Assembly (NCBI RefSeq): GCF_000381125.1
Contig: NZ_KB905934.1
Location: 62,001 to 126,000, forward strand
Reading direction: 5' to 3'
Origin: Caldimonas manganoxidans ATCC BAA-369
Lineage (GTDB): Bacteria; Pseudomonadota; Gammaproteobacteria; Burkholderiales; Burkholderiaceae_C
Length of the DNA: 64,000 nt
A program made the position numbers and the translations under genes. The notes under the pieces are model-generated. The model was given only the letters and a program-made list of their open reading frames with translations. It had not been told where the DNA came from and did not search any database. Shown here one piece after another: positions 18,147 through 27,656 of this stretch (position 1 is the first letter of the stretch; each line of letters begins with the position of its first letter).

Positions 18147-19001
18147 TCAATGCCAGCGCGGCCCCGTGCCGCGCAGCGCCTCCAGCCGCTGGGCGATGGC
18201 CATGCGGTCGCTGGCCTGCTGGGCCTTGTGGACGTAATCGGCCAAATCGGCCATGGCCTCCTCGCGTCTGCCCAGCTCGGCATAGACCAGCCCACGGTCG
18301 CGCAACTCGTCCAAAGCATCGGGCAGCAGGATCACCAAACGCTGCATCACCGCCAGCAGGCGCGGCCAGTCTTCCTGGGTGCGATGAATCTCCTTGAGGT
18401 TGCGCAGCATGCGCGCGATCACCTCCCGCCCCGAAGCGGCTTGCAGGAACAGCCCCAGCGGCAGGTCGAATTCACCCATCAACCCCTGCTGACGCTTGTA
18501 CGGTGCCAAGCGCTCCTCCAAGTCCTCGCGCGACAGCGACACCCCACTGAACGGGTCGATCACGACGTCGCCGCCGGACATGCGCAGCTTCACGAGGAAA
18601 TGCCCGGGAAAGGACACCCCTTGGGCCGGCAAGCGCACCTGGTGAGCCAGCTCGATGTACAGCACCGCCAGGGAAATGGGAATGCCGCGGCGTGACTGCA
18701 GCACGATGTTCAAACAGCTGTTGTAGGGGTCGTAGTAATCATTCACATTCCCCGCGAAACCCAACTCTCCAAAGAAGTAATGGTTGAGCATGCGCAGGCG
18801 ATGCAGCGCAGAACTGTCGGCCGGCAAGCGACGCTTGAGCCGCTCGGCCAGTGCGTCGATCTCGGCCAAGACCCCTTGGACGTCCAAATCGGGAAACTCG
18901 TCCTGGGCCAAGGACAGCGCCGCCTCGGTCAAGGGAAAGGCGGCATCGTCGGCCACCAAGGTCGCGAAGTAGTCCAGCGCGGTCGAAGGGCCATAGTGCA
19001 T
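18147..19001 (-). CDS. SirB1-family protein (transglutaminase-like fold plus TPR)
   Basis: The 284-residue protein has a core with LRMLNHYFFGELGFAGN, YYDPYNSCLNIVLQSRRGIP, and LPAQGVSFPGHFLVK, which is the SirB1/YchA transglutaminase-like domain (about residues 60-190). It ends with a TPR-like helical region (RDRGLVYAELGRREEAMADL). The Cys of NSCLN, the His of FPGHF and the Asp of VVIDPF line up as a Cys-His-Asp triad of the fold, so an amidase or peptidase-like activity is possible but untested for the family. The ATG at 19001 gives the usual length. It converges with purM. Confidence 0.85.
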   Translation of the reverse strand: MHYGPSTALDYFATLVADDAAFPLTEAALSLAQDEFPDLDVQGVLAEIDALAERLKRRLPADSSALHRLRMLNHYFFGELGFAGNVNDYYDPYNSCLNIVLQSRRGIPISLAVLYIELAHQVRLPAQGVSFPGHFLVKLRMSGGDVVIDPFSGVSLSREDLEERLAPYKRQQGLMGEFDLPLGLFLQAASGREVIARMLRNLKEIHRTQEDWPRLLAVMQRLVILLPDALDELRDRGLVYAELGRREEAMADLADYVHKAQQASDRMAIAQRLEALRGTGPRWH

Positions 19002-19072
19002 GACCTCAAGTGTAGGCCGACGCATCGGCCGCGCCGACCCCCAAGGCCCTCCCATCACGAGGGCCGCGGCGT

Positions 19073-20629
19073 TCAAGCCCGCCGGGCGAACTGACGCAGT
19101 TGCACGCCCACGGCCGCCAGCGTGCCAAAGTACGCCACGGCCGCCACGCCCAGGCACAGCACCATCCAGCCCACGCGCAGCCACGGCGTGGCGCGCAGCG
19201 CGGCCCAGTCCAGCCCCTCGGCGGCGCCGGCCAACCCGACCCCCAGCACGGCGCAGCCGGCCATGACCTGCACGACGAAGCGCCGCCAGCCCGGCCGAGG
19301 CGCGTAGGCCCCCTGGCGCTGCAAGCCCCACAGCAGCCAGCCGGCATTGATCAGGGCCGCCACACCGATCGACAGGGCCAGTCCTGCATGCCCCAGCCAC
19401 GGCACGAACACGAGGTTCATGGCCTGTGTGAGCACGAGCACCACGATCGCGATGCGCACCGGCGTGCGGATGTCCTGGCGGGCATAAAAGCCCGGCGCCA
19501 ACACTTTGATGCCGATGAGGCCGACCAAGCCCACGCCGTAGCCCATCAGCGCCAGACTGGTCTGGCGCAAATCGCCATCGTCGAAGGCCCCGTAGTGGTA
19601 GAGCACCGACACCAGCGGCCGACCAAAGACCAACAGCGCCACGGCGCTGGGCAAGGCCAGCAGCAACACCAAACGCAAGCCCCAGTCGAGCAACTCACTG
19701 TAGCGGCGCGTATCGCCCACGGCTTGCGCGGCCGACAGCTGAGGCAGCAGCACCACGCCCAGGGCCACCCCGAGCAACGCCGTGGGGAACTCCATCAGGC
19801 GATCCGCATACGTGAGCCAAGACACCCGGCCCTCGCCGAGAAAGGAGGCGATCTGCGTGTTGATGAGCAGCGAGACCTGGGCCACGGCCACCCCCAGCAC
19901 GGCAGGGGCCATCATCAGCAGCAGGCGCTGCACCCCGGCATGCCGCCAAGCCGTGCCCAGCCCGCACCAGCGTGGCAGCATGCCGATGCGCGCCAAGGCC
20001 GGCACCTGCACGGCCAGTTGCAGCGCGCCGCCCAACATCACGCCCGCGGCCATCGCATAAATGCCCGGCAGCCCCCAAGCCTCGAAGCGCGGCGTCAGCC
20101 CCCAGGCGGCGGCGATCATCGCCACATTGAGCAACACCGGCGTGGCCGCCGGCACTGCAAAACGCTTCCAGGTGTTCAGGATGCCGGCCGACAGTGCCAC
20201 CAGCGACATGAAGCCGATGTAGGGAAACATCCAACGGGTCATCACGACCGCCGCCTCGAAACCTTGGGCCGACTGCCGCAGCCCGGCAGCGATCGCATAC
20301 ACCAACACCGGCGCGGCTGCCACGCCCAGCACGCAGGTCAACAGCAAGACCCAGATCAGCACCGTGGCCACGGCATCGACCAAGGATCGGGTGGCCTCGT
20401 CGCCCTGGCGCGCGCGGCTTTCAGCCAAAAGAGGCACGAAGGCCTGGGAGAACGCCCCTTCGGCAAACAAGCGGCGCAACAGGTTCGGCAGGCGGAAGGC
20501 CACGTTGAAGGCGTCGGTCCAGGCCGAGGCGCCGAAGATGGTCGCCATCAACAGCTCGCGCACCAATCCGGTGATTCGCGAGGCCAGGGTCAGCAAAGAG
20601 ACGGTGGAAGCGGCGCGCAGCAGATTCAT
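19073..20629 (-). CDS. murJ: Lipid II flippase MurJ
   Basis: A 518-residue integral membrane protein of the MOP/MVF superfamily with about 14 helices. It starts MNLLRAASTVSLLTLASRIT and continues with AFRLPNLLRRLFAEGAFSQAFVPLL near residues 45-69, the cavity-lining segment with the conserved arginines and glutamate. It moves lipid-linked peptidoglycan precursor across the inner membrane. It is divergent from rpsT, as in many Burkholderiales. Confidence 0.95.
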   Translation of the reverse strand: MNLLRAASTVSLLTLASRITGLVRELLMATIFGASAWTDAFNVAFRLPNLLRRLFAEGAFSQAFVPLLAESRARQGDEATRSLVDAVATVLIWVLLLTCVLGVAAAPVLVYAIAAGLRQSAQGFEAAVVMTRWMFPYIGFMSLVALSAGILNTWKRFAVPAATPVLLNVAMIAAAWGLTPRFEAWGLPGIYAMAAGVMLGGALQLAVQVPALARIGMLPRWCGLGTAWRHAGVQRLLLMMAPAVLGVAVAQVSLLINTQIASFLGEGRVSWLTYADRLMEFPTALLGVALGVVLLPQLSAAQAVGDTRRYSELLDWGLRLVLLLALPSAVALLVFGRPLVSVLYHYGAFDDGDLRQTSLALMGYGVGLVGLIGIKVLAPGFYARQDIRTPVRIAIVVLVLTQAMNLVFVPWLGHAGLALSIGVAALINAGWLLWGLQRQGAYAPRPGWRRFVVQVMAGCAVLGVGLAGAAEGLDWAALRATPWLRVGWMVLCLGVAAVAYFGTLAAVGVQLRQFARRA

Positions 20630-20809
20630 GTGAGCAGCGCAGCGCTGGACGCGCGCCTTCGGGAAAACGCGCCGCGATTATAGAGAGCCCCACCGCCGAG
20701 AGCCCGCCGTCGAGAGCCCCGCAGACGGCCGCAGCAGCGATGCCTTGCCCCTCCTGCGGGATGCGGCCACCCCTGGGCACGGACCATGGGCATGCGGGCT
20801 CGTCCATGC

Positions 20810-20815
20810 TATACT
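20810..20815 (+). promoter_or_regulatory. Candidate -10 element for rpsT
   Basis: TATACT stands 38 bases upstream of the rpsT start in a GC-rich spacer, at a plausible position for a -10 box. I see no good -35 hexamer 16-18 bases before it, so the call rests on the -10 alone. Confidence 0.4.
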
Positions 20816-20852
20816 TCGAGTTTCGCTCAACCCGAATCAGATCCATCCGTCC

Positions 20853-21146
20853 ATGGCCACTTCGTCCAAAGCCAAGAAGACCGTCCGTATCGCGTCGGGC
20901 CGCAAGCGCGCCCGCCAGAATGTCAAACTCAACGCCGCGAACACGGCACTGCGGTCCAAGTTCCGCACGGTCATCAAGAACGTTCAGAAGGCCGTGGCGG
21001 CCGGCGACAAGGCCCGCGCCGCCGAACTGTTCAAGCACGCCCAAAAAGTGATCGATTCGATCGCGGACAAGGGCATCTTCCACAAGAACAAGGCCGCTCG
21101 TCACAAGAGCCGCCTGTCGGCATCGATCAAGGCCCTGGCCGCCTGA
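20853..21146 (+). CDS. rpsT: 30S ribosomal protein S20
   Basis: A 97-residue, strongly basic, all-helical protein starting [20 protein letters not shown], with the S20 pattern [14 protein letters not shown] and [15 protein letters not shown] near the end. S20 binds 16S rRNA early in 30S assembly and may bind its own leader in some species. It is a single-gene unit, closed by a strong terminator 25 bases downstream. Confidence 0.97.
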   Translation: MATSSKAKKTVRIASGRKRARQNVKLNAANTALRSKFRTVIKNVQKAVAAGDKARAAELFKHAQKVIDSIADKGIFHKNKAARHKSRLSASIKALAA

Positions 21147-21170
21147 AGCGCCAACCGGGTTGAGATCGCA

Positions 21171-21196
21171 AAGGGCTCGCATGGCGAGCCCTTTTT
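21171..21196 (+). terminator. Rho-independent terminator of rpsT
   Basis: AAGGGCTCGC and GCGAGCCCTT form a perfect 10-bp stem around the 3-base loop ATG, followed by TTT to complete a five-T run. This is a textbook intrinsic terminator. Confidence 0.93.
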
Positions 21197-21270
21197 CATG
21201 CCTGGCTGGGGTCATGCCTGGGGCGTGCCATGGGGCACCTCTGGCGGGCATCCCCCACCGTTGCGGGCCT

Positions 21271-21603
21271 TCAGTCTCGAGGCGAGTCCGGCGGATCGGG
21301 AATCAGACAGGCTTCGACCATCTGCAGGTCGTTGTCGCGGGCAAAGTTCATCACGAAGTCCCAGGCCATGGGCTCGATTTGCCGGATGGCCTCGTTGACC
21401 ACCACGCACTTGACGCCCCCCACCACGGTGGGCACGCAATAGGGCGAATACCCCAAAGGCCCCGAGCGGCCCGGCTGCCCCCCGGCCGGTCGAAAACACG
21501 ACATCACACCGGCCAGACGCTCGGCCCAGTCGCTGGGACGGAAGATGCGGCCGTCGCGGGTGATCCCCTGAATGAAGATCTCACGGGGTTTGGGGTGGGT
21601 CAT
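21271..21603 (-). CDS. DUF3579 domain-containing protein
   Basis: The 110-residue protein begins MTHPKPREIFIQGITRDGRI and contains RPSDWAERLAGVMSCF and VNEAIRQIEPMAWDFVMNFA, matching the DUF3579 family found mainly in betaproteobacteria, often beside argD. Function is unknown. The ATG at 21603 is preferred because the preceding open frame is unconserved and arginine-rich. It is divergent from argD with 276 bases between, which include an AT-rich palindrome. Confidence 0.85.
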   Translation of the reverse strand: MTHPKPREIFIQGITRDGRIFRPSDWAERLAGVMSCFRPAGGQPGRSGPLGYSPYCVPTVVGGVKCVVVNEAIRQIEPMAWDFVMNFARDNDLQMVEACLIPDPPDSPRD

Positions 21604-21695
21604 GCGGTACAGACTCTCGATATGCCGCTTGTGGCGGCCGCGCTGAGCTGAGAAGTGTAGGCGGGTTCCTGCAGCGACAGGTCTTGCGAATGATA

Positions 21696-21707
21696 TCTTA
21701 TATAAGA
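21696..21707. promoter_or_regulatory. AT-rich perfect palindrome between DUF3579 and argD
   Basis: TCTTATATAAGA is a perfect 12-base palindrome in an otherwise GC-rich 276-base intergenic region. It could be an operator for a dimeric regulator, and it also contains TATA-like steps that could act as a -10 on either strand. No regulator can be named from the sequence. Elsewhere in this spacer I see no gene. Confidence 0.45.
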
Positions 21708-21879
21708 CTTGCCCGAGGTTCCGTCGGATTCCTGCCGCCGCGATGATGGCACGGCCGAGCTGTCGTGCGGCTTTCATGCCGCTGGGGCAGCGCCTGCCCT
21801 AGAATGGGATGGCCGACGCGGTGGGGGGGCCCTGCGGGTGCAGGGCTTGCTGCCGCGATTTTCTTTTGCAAAAGACGCC

Positions 21880-23091
21880 ATGAACGCTCCCCAGACCGCA
21901 AACTCGTCGATGCCTCATGTGATGAACACCTACGGTCGGCTGCCGATCGCGTTGTCGCATGGACGAGGCTGCCGGGTCTGGGACACCGACGGACGAGAGT
22001 ACCTCGACGCCTTGGGCGGTATCGCGGTCAACACCCTGGGGCACGCCCATCCACGGCTCGTTGCGGCCCTGCAGGACCAGGTCGCCCGCCTGATCCATTG
22101 CTCGAATTACTACCAAATACCCTTGCAGGAGCAGCTGGCCGCCAAGCTGGTCGCCCTGTCGGGCATGACGAATGTCTTTTTCTGCAACTCCGGTCTCGAG
22201 GCCAATGAGGCCGCGATCAAGATCGCACGGAAGTTCGGGCACGACCAGGGCATCGACCTGCCCGAGATCGTGGTCTATGAAAAGGCGTTCCACGGCCGCT
22301 CGATCGCCACGTTGTCGGCCACCGGCAACCCCAAGGTGCAGGCCGGATTCGGCCCCCTGGTGCCGGGCTTCGTGCGCATCCCGCTCAACGATGCGGCCGC
22401 TCTGGAAGACGTGGCCAAGACCCGCCCCAACGTGGTGGCAGTGTTCCTGGAAACCATTCAGGGTGAAGGCGGCGTCAACCCGGCCCGTGCCGAATACCTC
22501 AGGCAAGTCCGCCGCGTGTGCGACGAGCGCGGCTGGTTGCTGATCATCGATGAGGTGCAGTGTGGCATCGGTCGCACCGGCAAATGGTTTGCGCATCAGT
22601 GGGCCGGCATCGTGCCCGATGTGATGCCCTTGGCCAAGGGCTTGGGCTCGGGCGTGCCCATCGGCGCCGTGGTGGCCGGCCCGAAAGCCGCGCACGTCCT
22701 GCAACCGGGCAACCACGGCACGACCTTCGGGGGCAACCCCTTGGCCATGCGCGCTGGCCTCGAAACGCTGCGCATCATGGAAGAAGAAGGCTTGCTGGAC
22801 CAAGCCACGCGCGTGGGCGCGGCGCTCAAAGCCGGCCTCATCCGTGAACTCGGCGCCGTGCCCGGCGTGGTCGAGATCCGCGGACAGGGCCTGATGCTGG
22901 GCATCGAGTTGGACCGCCCCTGCGGCGCCCTGCTCGGCCAGGCGATGGACGCCGGCTTGCTGATCAGTGTGACGGCCGACAAGGTGATCCGCATCGTGCC
23001 CCCGCTCATCCTCACCGAGACCGAAGCCGAGGAAATCGTTGCCAAGCTCGCCCCGCTGGTGAAGTCCTTTCTGACGGCCCCTGCAGCATGA
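21880..23091 (+). CDS. argD: Acetylornithine aminotransferase
   Basis: A 403-residue class-III PLP aminotransferase converting N-acetylglutamate semialdehyde to N-acetylornithine in arginine synthesis. The PLP lysine is K253 in MPLAKGLGSGVPIGA; the family segments FFCNSGLEANEAAIK and EVQCGIGRTGKWFA are present. The same fold also serves succinyldiaminopimelate transamination, but the adjacent argF supports ArgD. The ATG at 21880 was chosen because family N-termini begin near MNTYGRLPIA and an upstream start at 21709 would add unconserved sequence. argF follows at once. Confidence 0.94.
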   Translation: MNAPQTANSSMPHVMNTYGRLPIALSHGRGCRVWDTDGREYLDALGGIAVNTLGHAHPRLVAALQDQVARLIHCSNYYQIPLQEQLAAKLVALSGMTNVFFCNSGLEANEAAIKIARKFGHDQGIDLPEIVVYEKAFHGRSIATLSATGNPKVQAGFGPLVPGFVRIPLNDAAALEDVAKTRPNVVAVFLETIQGEGGVNPARAEYLRQVRRVCDERGWLLIIDEVQCGIGRTGKWFAHQWAGIVPDVMPLAKGLGSGVPIGAVVAGPKAAHVLQPGNHGTTFGGNPLAMRAGLETLRIMEEEGLLDQATRVGAALKAGLIRELGAVPGVVEIRGQGLMLGIELDRPCGALLGQAMDAGLLISVTADKVIRIVPPLILTETEAEEIVAKLAPLVKSFLTAPAA

Positions 23092-23120
23092 GGTCGGCCA
23101 TGAAACCCGGAGACTCGCTG

Positions 23121-24032
23121 ATGAAGCACTACTTGCAGTTCAAGGACTTCCGCGCCGAGGAATATGCCTACCTCTTCGAGCGCGCCGCAGTGATCAAGAA
23201 GCGCTTCAAGAACTATGAAAAATACCAGCCGCTCGTCGATCGCACCTTGGCGATGATTTTCGAGAAGGCCAGCACCCGCACGCGCGTGAGCTTCGAAGCG
23301 GGCATGTACCAAATGGGCGGCTCGGTGGTGCACCTGACCACCGGCGACAGCCAGCTCGGCCGTGCCGAACCGATCGAAGACACCGCGCGCGTGATCAGCC
23401 GCATGGTGGACTTGGTGATGATCCGCACCTACGAGCAAGCCAAGCTCGAAGCGTTTGCGGCGCATTCGCGCGTGCCGGTCATCAACGGGCTGACCAACGA
23501 ATTCCACCCTTGCCAGATCCTGGCCGACATCTTCACCTACATCGAGCACCGCGGCTCGATCCAAGGCAAAGTGGTGGCCTGGGTGGGCGATGGCAACAAC
23601 ATGGCCAACACCTGGCTGCAAGCGGCCGAGGTCCTGGGCTTTACGGTGCATGTGAGCACGCCCAGCGGCTACGAAGTCGATCCGGCCGTGGCCGGCATCC
23701 GCGATGCGAGCTGCTACAAGACCTTCAAAGACCCGATGGATGCCTGCCGCGGTGCCGACCTGGTCACCACCGACGTGTGGACCAGCATGGGGTTCGAGGC
23801 CGAGAACGAACAACGCCGCCAAGCCTTCGCCGACTGGTGTGTGGACGCCGAGATGATGGCCGTGGCCAAGCCCGATGCCCTGTTCATGCACTGCCTGCCG
23901 GCGCACCGCGGTGAAGAAGTCGCCGCCGAGGTCATCGACGGCCCACAATCGGTCGTTTGGGACGAGGCGGAGAATCGGATGCACGTGCAAAAAGTCCTCA
24001 TGGAGTACCTGTTGCTCGGTCGGATCGGCTGA
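23121..24032 (+). CDS. argF: Ornithine carbamoyltransferase (anabolic)
   Basis: The 303-residue enzyme forms citrulline from ornithine and carbamoyl phosphate. Carbamoyl phosphate binding is seen in STRTRVSFEAG, and ornithine binding in FHPCQILAD and HCLPAHRGEEV. ATG at 23121 is preceded by GGAG at a suitable distance and gives the conserved start MKHYLQFKDF; an ATG at 23088 overlapping argD's stop would add 11 unconserved residues. Its last 35 bases overlap the end of the DUF2784 gene on the other strand. Confidence 0.95.
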   Translation: MKHYLQFKDFRAEEYAYLFERAAVIKKRFKNYEKYQPLVDRTLAMIFEKASTRTRVSFEAGMYQMGGSVVHLTTGDSQLGRAEPIEDTARVISRMVDLVMIRTYEQAKLEAFAAHSRVPVINGLTNEFHPCQILADIFTYIEHRGSIQGKVVAWVGDGNNMANTWLQAAEVLGFTVHVSTPSGYEVDPAVAGIRDASCYKTFKDPMDACRGADLVTTDVWTSMGFEAENEQRRQAFADWCVDAEMMAVAKPDALFMHCLPAHRGEEVAAEVIDGPQSVVWDEAENRMHVQKVLMEYLLLGRIG

Positions 24033-24387
24033 GACGCCGCCACGCCCAGAGGCCATAAGCCAGCGCGTTGATGGCCATCACGCCGATGCCCAGCCAGGCT
24101 TGGACGGCCGGCGTGAGCCCCACCGGATACAGCAGTGGCATCACGTAGTGCTCGACGAATGACGTGGTGTAGCCCGCCTGACCGCCAGCCTGGCGCAGAT
24201 GGTTCTCCAAAGGCGTGAGCGGGCAGATGCCTGCGCTCAATTCGATCCAGGCGCCCCAGGCGGCCGCCGGCAGGTGGGCCCAGACCAGGCGAGGCCAGCG
24301 CCACACCAGAAAGCCGCCCAGCACCACGAACACGACGAAGCCCAGGTGCAACAGGACCAACAGATCGGCAAGCGCGCGGTAGATCAT
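23998..24387 (-). CDS. DUF2784 small membrane protein
   Basis: A 129-residue protein with four predicted helices. MIYRALADLLVLLHLGFVVFV at the start, then FLVWRWP, a central CPLTPLENHLR and a late YVMPLLYP segment match the DUF2784 family, whose role is unknown. The ATG at 24387 overlaps the ATG of the divergent YkgJ gene within the tetramer CATG, so the two genes share start-codon bases, and its 3' end lies inside argF. Confidence 0.85.
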   Translation of the reverse strand: MIYRALADLLVLLHLGFVVFVVLGGFLVWRWPRLVWAHLPAAAWGAWIELSAGICPLTPLENHLRQAGGQAGYTTSFVEHYVMPLLYPVGLTPAVQAWLGIGVMAINALAYGLWAWRRLSRSDRATGTP

Positions 24388-24772
24388 GACCACAGACTAC
24401 AACGACGAACGCAACCATGCCGAGGTGGGCGCGGTGGGCGACAACCCCTGCACCCGCTGTGGCGCCTGCTGCGCCAGCTTCCGCGTGGACTTCGCGCGCG
24501 ATGAGCTCGACGAGGCTGGCGGCTGCGTGCCCGCCGGGCTGACGGTGGAGGTGACCGACACCATCCGCCGCATGCGCGGCACCGACCACGCCCGCCCCCG
24601 CTGCGCGGCCCTGGTGGGCCAGGTGGGCGTGAACGCGTACTGCGGCATCTACGAGTGGCGGCCCTCGCCCTGCCGCGAGTTCGGCGCTTTGGCCCCTGTG
24701 GGGCTGCCGGACGAGGCTTGCACACGCGCTCGCGCTCGTCATGGCCTTCCCCCTTTGGCTGGAATCGGCTAA
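24386..24772 (+). CDS. YkgJ-family cysteine-cluster protein (paralogue)
   Basis: The 128-residue protein has CTRCGACCASFRVDF near residues 22-36 and RPSPCREF near 92-99, the same Cys pattern as the protein at 1025-1426, with which it shares most motif residues, including MRGTD and the C-terminal RARHGLPPL. It probably binds zinc or iron; no biochemical role is known. The start at 24386 overlaps the start codon of DUF2784 on the other strand. It may be read from a promoter lying inside the DUF2784 gene. Confidence 0.8.
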   Translation: MTTDYNDERNHAEVGAVGDNPCTRCGACCASFRVDFARDELDEAGGCVPAGLTVEVTDTIRRMRGTDHARPRCAALVGQVGVNAYCGIYEWRPSPCREFGALAPVGLPDEACTRARARHGLPPLAGIG

Positions 24773-24859
24773 GAATTTGGTGTGGCGTTGGAAATAACCG
24801 ACACCACACCGCGGTCGGCGGTGCTGAAATTTCGGCTTCTCCAATGCCAAGCGCTCGCC

Positions 24860-25489
24860 ATGAAACGCCTGTGGGACATCTCCCCGCCTCTGCATTCGCG
24901 CAGTCCGGTGTTTCCCGGGGATACGCCTTACGCTCAGGTCTGGAGCGCCACGCTCGGGCCGGGCTGTCCGGTCAATGTCAGCTGCATCACCACCTCGCCG
25001 CATGCCGGCGCCCATGCCGATGCGCCGCTGCACTATGCCAACGGCGCGGCGCCCATCGGCGCCTTGGACCTGGCGCCGTACTTGGGCCCGTGCCGGGTGA
25101 TCCACGCCATCGGCGTGGGGCCGCTGGTGCGTCCGGAGCACTTGGCGCATGCGCAAGCGCAGCTGCCGGCGCGCGTGCTGGTGCGTACCTACGCGCGGGC
25201 GGTGGTCGACCGTTGGGTCGATGACTTCAGCGCCTTTGCGCCGCAGACGCTGGAATGGCTGGCCGACCAAGGGGTGCGGCTCGTGGGCATCGACACGGCT
25301 TCGGTGGACCCGGCTTCGAGCAAAACCCTGGATGCCCACCAGGTGCTGCTCAAGCGTGATTTGCGCGTGTTGGAGAACCTCGTGCTCGACGAGGTGCCCG
25401 AGGGCGATTACGAGCTGATCGCCTTGCCCCTGAAATGGATGGAAGCCGATGCCAGCCCGGTGCGCGCCGTGCTGCGCGAGCTGCCCTGA
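24860..25489 (+). CDS. kynB: Arylformamidase (kynurenine formamidase)
   Basis: The 209-residue cyclase-family metalloenzyme hydrolyses N-formylkynurenine to kynurenine. MKRLWDISPPLHSRSPVFPG starts the protein and HAGAHADAPLHY near residues 50-61 supplies the metal ligands (H-x-G-x-H-x-D). The ATG at 24860 is chosen because family members start with this W-D-I-S-P motif; an ATG at 24782 would add 26 unconserved residues. It is first of kynB-kynU-kynA. Confidence 0.94.
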   Translation: MKRLWDISPPLHSRSPVFPGDTPYAQVWSATLGPGCPVNVSCITTSPHAGAHADAPLHYANGAAPIGALDLAPYLGPCRVIHAIGVGPLVRPEHLAHAQAQLPARVLVRTYARAVVDRWVDDFSAFAPQTLEWLADQGVRLVGIDTASVDPASSKTLDAHQVLLKRDLRVLENLVLDEVPEGDYELIALPLKWMEADASPVRAVLRELP

Positions 25490-25503
25490 CCGGACACGCC
25501 GAC

Positions 25504-26775
25504 ATGATCACACGACAAGACTGCCTGGCACTGGACGCCCAAGACCGCCTTGCCCCTTTGCGTGAGTGGTTCGACATTCCAGAAGGCTGGATCTACCTCG
25601 ACGGCAATTCGCTGGGCGTGCTGCCGCGTGCCACGCCTGGGCGGCTGCAGCAGGTGCTGCGCGAGGAATGGGGGCGCGATCTGATCCGCAGCTGGAATTC
25701 CGCGGGCTGGATCGACCTGCCGCGGCGCGTCGGCGACAAGATCGCGCGGCTCATCGGCGCGCGCGCCGGCGAGGTGGTGGCCGCCGACTCGACCTCGGTG
25801 AACCTCTACAAGGTGCTGATGGCCGCCAGCCACATCATGGGGCAAGACCATCCGCGTCGGCGGGTGATCCTGTCCGAGCGCAGCAACTTCCCGACCGACC
25901 TCTACATCGCCGAAAGCCTGGCCCACGAACGCGGCTGGAGGCTCGAGCTCGTCGAAGCCGAGGAGCTGCCCGCGGCGCTGACCGAGGAGGTGGCCGTGCT
26001 GCTGCTGACGCACGTGAACTACCGCACCGGTCACATGCACGACATGGCGGCGCTCACGCGCGCGGCGCACGCTGCCGGCGCCCTCGTGGTGTGGGACTTG
26101 GCGCATTCGGCCGGGGCCGTGCCGGTGGACCTGCATGGGGCCGACGCCGACTTCGCCGTGGGCTGCGGCTATAAATATCTCAATGGCGGTCCAGGCGCAC
26201 CGGCCTTCGTGTGGGTCCACCCGCGCCATGTGCAGCGCTTCTGGCAACCGCTGGCGGGCTGGATGGGACATGCCGAGCCCTTCCGCTTCAGCCCCTCTTA
26301 CGAGCCCGCGCCGGGCATCGCGCGCTACTTGTGCGGCACGCCGGCGGTGATCGCCATGAGCGCGCTGGAGTGCGGAGTGGATACCGTGCTGGCGGCCGAA
26401 CCCTTGGGGGGCATGGCAGCCTTGCGCGAGAAGTCGATCGCGCTGACCTCCTTGTTTGCGGAACTCGTCGAGGCGCGCTGCGCGGGGCATGGCCTGACCG
26501 TGGTGTCCCCGCGCGAGCCCGAGCATCGCGGCAGCCAAGTCTGCCTGACCCGCTCGGAAGGGGGTTACGCCATCGTGCAGGCGCTGATCAGTCGACAGGT
26601 GGTGGGCGACTTCCGCGCCGGCGACCCGCGCATGCCCGACATCCTGCGCTTCGGCTTCACGCCGCTGTACACCCGCTTCGTCGATGTATGGGATGCGGTG
26701 GAACAGTTGGTTCAGGTGATGGACAGCGGGCAATGGCGTGAAGCCCGCTTCCATCAGCGTGCCGCGGTGACCTGA
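25504..26775 (+). CDS. kynU: Kynureninase
   Basis: A 423-residue PLP enzyme splitting kynurenine to anthranilate and alanine. The cofactor lysine is K224 in [16 protein letters not shown], with the substrate segments [12 protein letters not shown] near residues 32-43 and [18 protein letters not shown] toward the end. The ATG at 25504 lies 14 bases after kynB's stop; the longer frame from 25435 overlaps kynB and is not conserved. It works with KynA and KynB to convert tryptophan to anthranilate. Confidence 0.95.
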   Translation: MITRQDCLALDAQDRLAPLREWFDIPEGWIYLDGNSLGVLPRATPGRLQQVLREEWGRDLIRSWNSAGWIDLPRRVGDKIARLIGARAGEVVAADSTSVNLYKVLMAASHIMGQDHPRRRVILSERSNFPTDLYIAESLAHERGWRLELVEAEELPAALTEEVAVLLLTHVNYRTGHMHDMAALTRAAHAAGALVVWDLAHSAGAVPVDLHGADADFAVGCGYKYLNGGPGAPAFVWVHPRHVQRFWQPLAGWMGHAEPFRFSPSYEPAPGIARYLCGTPAVIAMSALECGVDTVLAAEPLGGMAALREKSIALTSLFAELVEARCAGHGLTVVSPREPEHRGSQVCLTRSEGGYAIVQALISRQVVGDFRAGDPRMPDILRFGFTPLYTRFVDVWDAVEQLVQVMDSGQWREARFHQRAAVT

Positions 26776-26785
26776 GGACGTCCCC

Positions 26786-27628
26786 ATGACCGAGCGACCC
26801 GAAGACATCGTGCGCGCCGAAGGCGCCCAGCTCGATTTCTCCAAAGACATGAGCTATGGCGACTACCTGCACTTGGACGAGATCCTCAGTGCTCAGCATC
26901 CACTGTCGCCCGACCACAATGAAATGCTGTTCATCGTGCAGCATCAAACCAGCGAGCTGTGGATGAAGCTGATGCTGCACGAGCTGCACGCGGCCATCGC
27001 CTGCGTGGCCCGTGACGAACTGCCTGCGGCCTTCAAGATGCTGGCGCGGGTAAGCAAGATCATGGAGCAGCTCGTGCATGCGTGGGACGTGTTGGCCACG
27101 ATGACCCCGCCGGAATATTCGGCCATCCGCCCGTATCTGTCGAACTCCAGCGGCTTTCAGAGTTGGCAGTACCGCTGCATCGAGTTTGCGTTGGGCAACA
27201 AGAACGCGGCCATGCTCAAGCCGCATGCCCACAACCCGCGCCGTCTGGCCGAGGTGGAAGCGGCTTGGCGGGCGCCGTCCCTGTATGACGAATCGCTGCG
27301 CTTGCTGGCGCGGCGCGGCTTGCCAGTGCCGGCCAGCCACGTCGAGCGCGACTGGACCCAGCCTTACGTGGAAAGTGCCCAGGTCGAACAGGCCTGGCTG
27401 CAGGTCTATCGCCAACCTGCGCAGCACTGGGATCTGTACCAACTCGGCGAAGAACTCACCGATCTGGAAGACGCCTTCCGCTTGTGGCGCTTTCGCCATG
27501 TGACCACGGTCGAGCGCGTGATCGGCTTCAAACGCGGCACGGGCGGCACCTCGGGCGTGGCTTACTTGCGCAAGATGCTCGACGTGGTGCTTTTCCCCGA
27601 GATCTGGAAGCTGCGGACCGACCTATGA
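26786..27628 (+). CDS. kynA: Tryptophan 2,3-dioxygenase
   Basis: The 280-residue heme dioxygenase opens the indole ring of L-tryptophan to N-formylkynurenine. Family marks are [38 protein letters not shown] and [15 protein letters not shown] at the C-terminus, which closes the active site. It lies 10 bases after kynU. No kynR-type Lrp regulator is adjacent, and no anthranilate dioxygenase genes follow. Confidence 0.96.
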   Translation: MTERPEDIVRAEGAQLDFSKDMSYGDYLHLDEILSAQHPLSPDHNEMLFIVQHQTSELWMKLMLHELHAAIACVARDELPAAFKMLARVSKIMEQLVHAWDVLATMTPPEYSAIRPYLSNSSGFQSWQYRCIEFALGNKNAAMLKPHAHNPRRLAEVEAAWRAPSLYDESLRLLARRGLPVPASHVERDWTQPYVESAQVEQAWLQVYRQPAQHWDLYQLGEELTDLEDAFRLWRFRHVTTVERVIGFKRGTGGTSGVAYLRKMLDVVLFPEIWKLRTDL

Positions 27629-27656
27629 TCTTGCCCCCCCGAGGACATTGCCCGCC

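Noticed and set aside
23088-23120. Start of argF at the ATG overlapping the argD stop
   Set aside because: The added residues are not conserved, while the ATG at 23121 has GGAG at the right distance and yields the family N-terminus.
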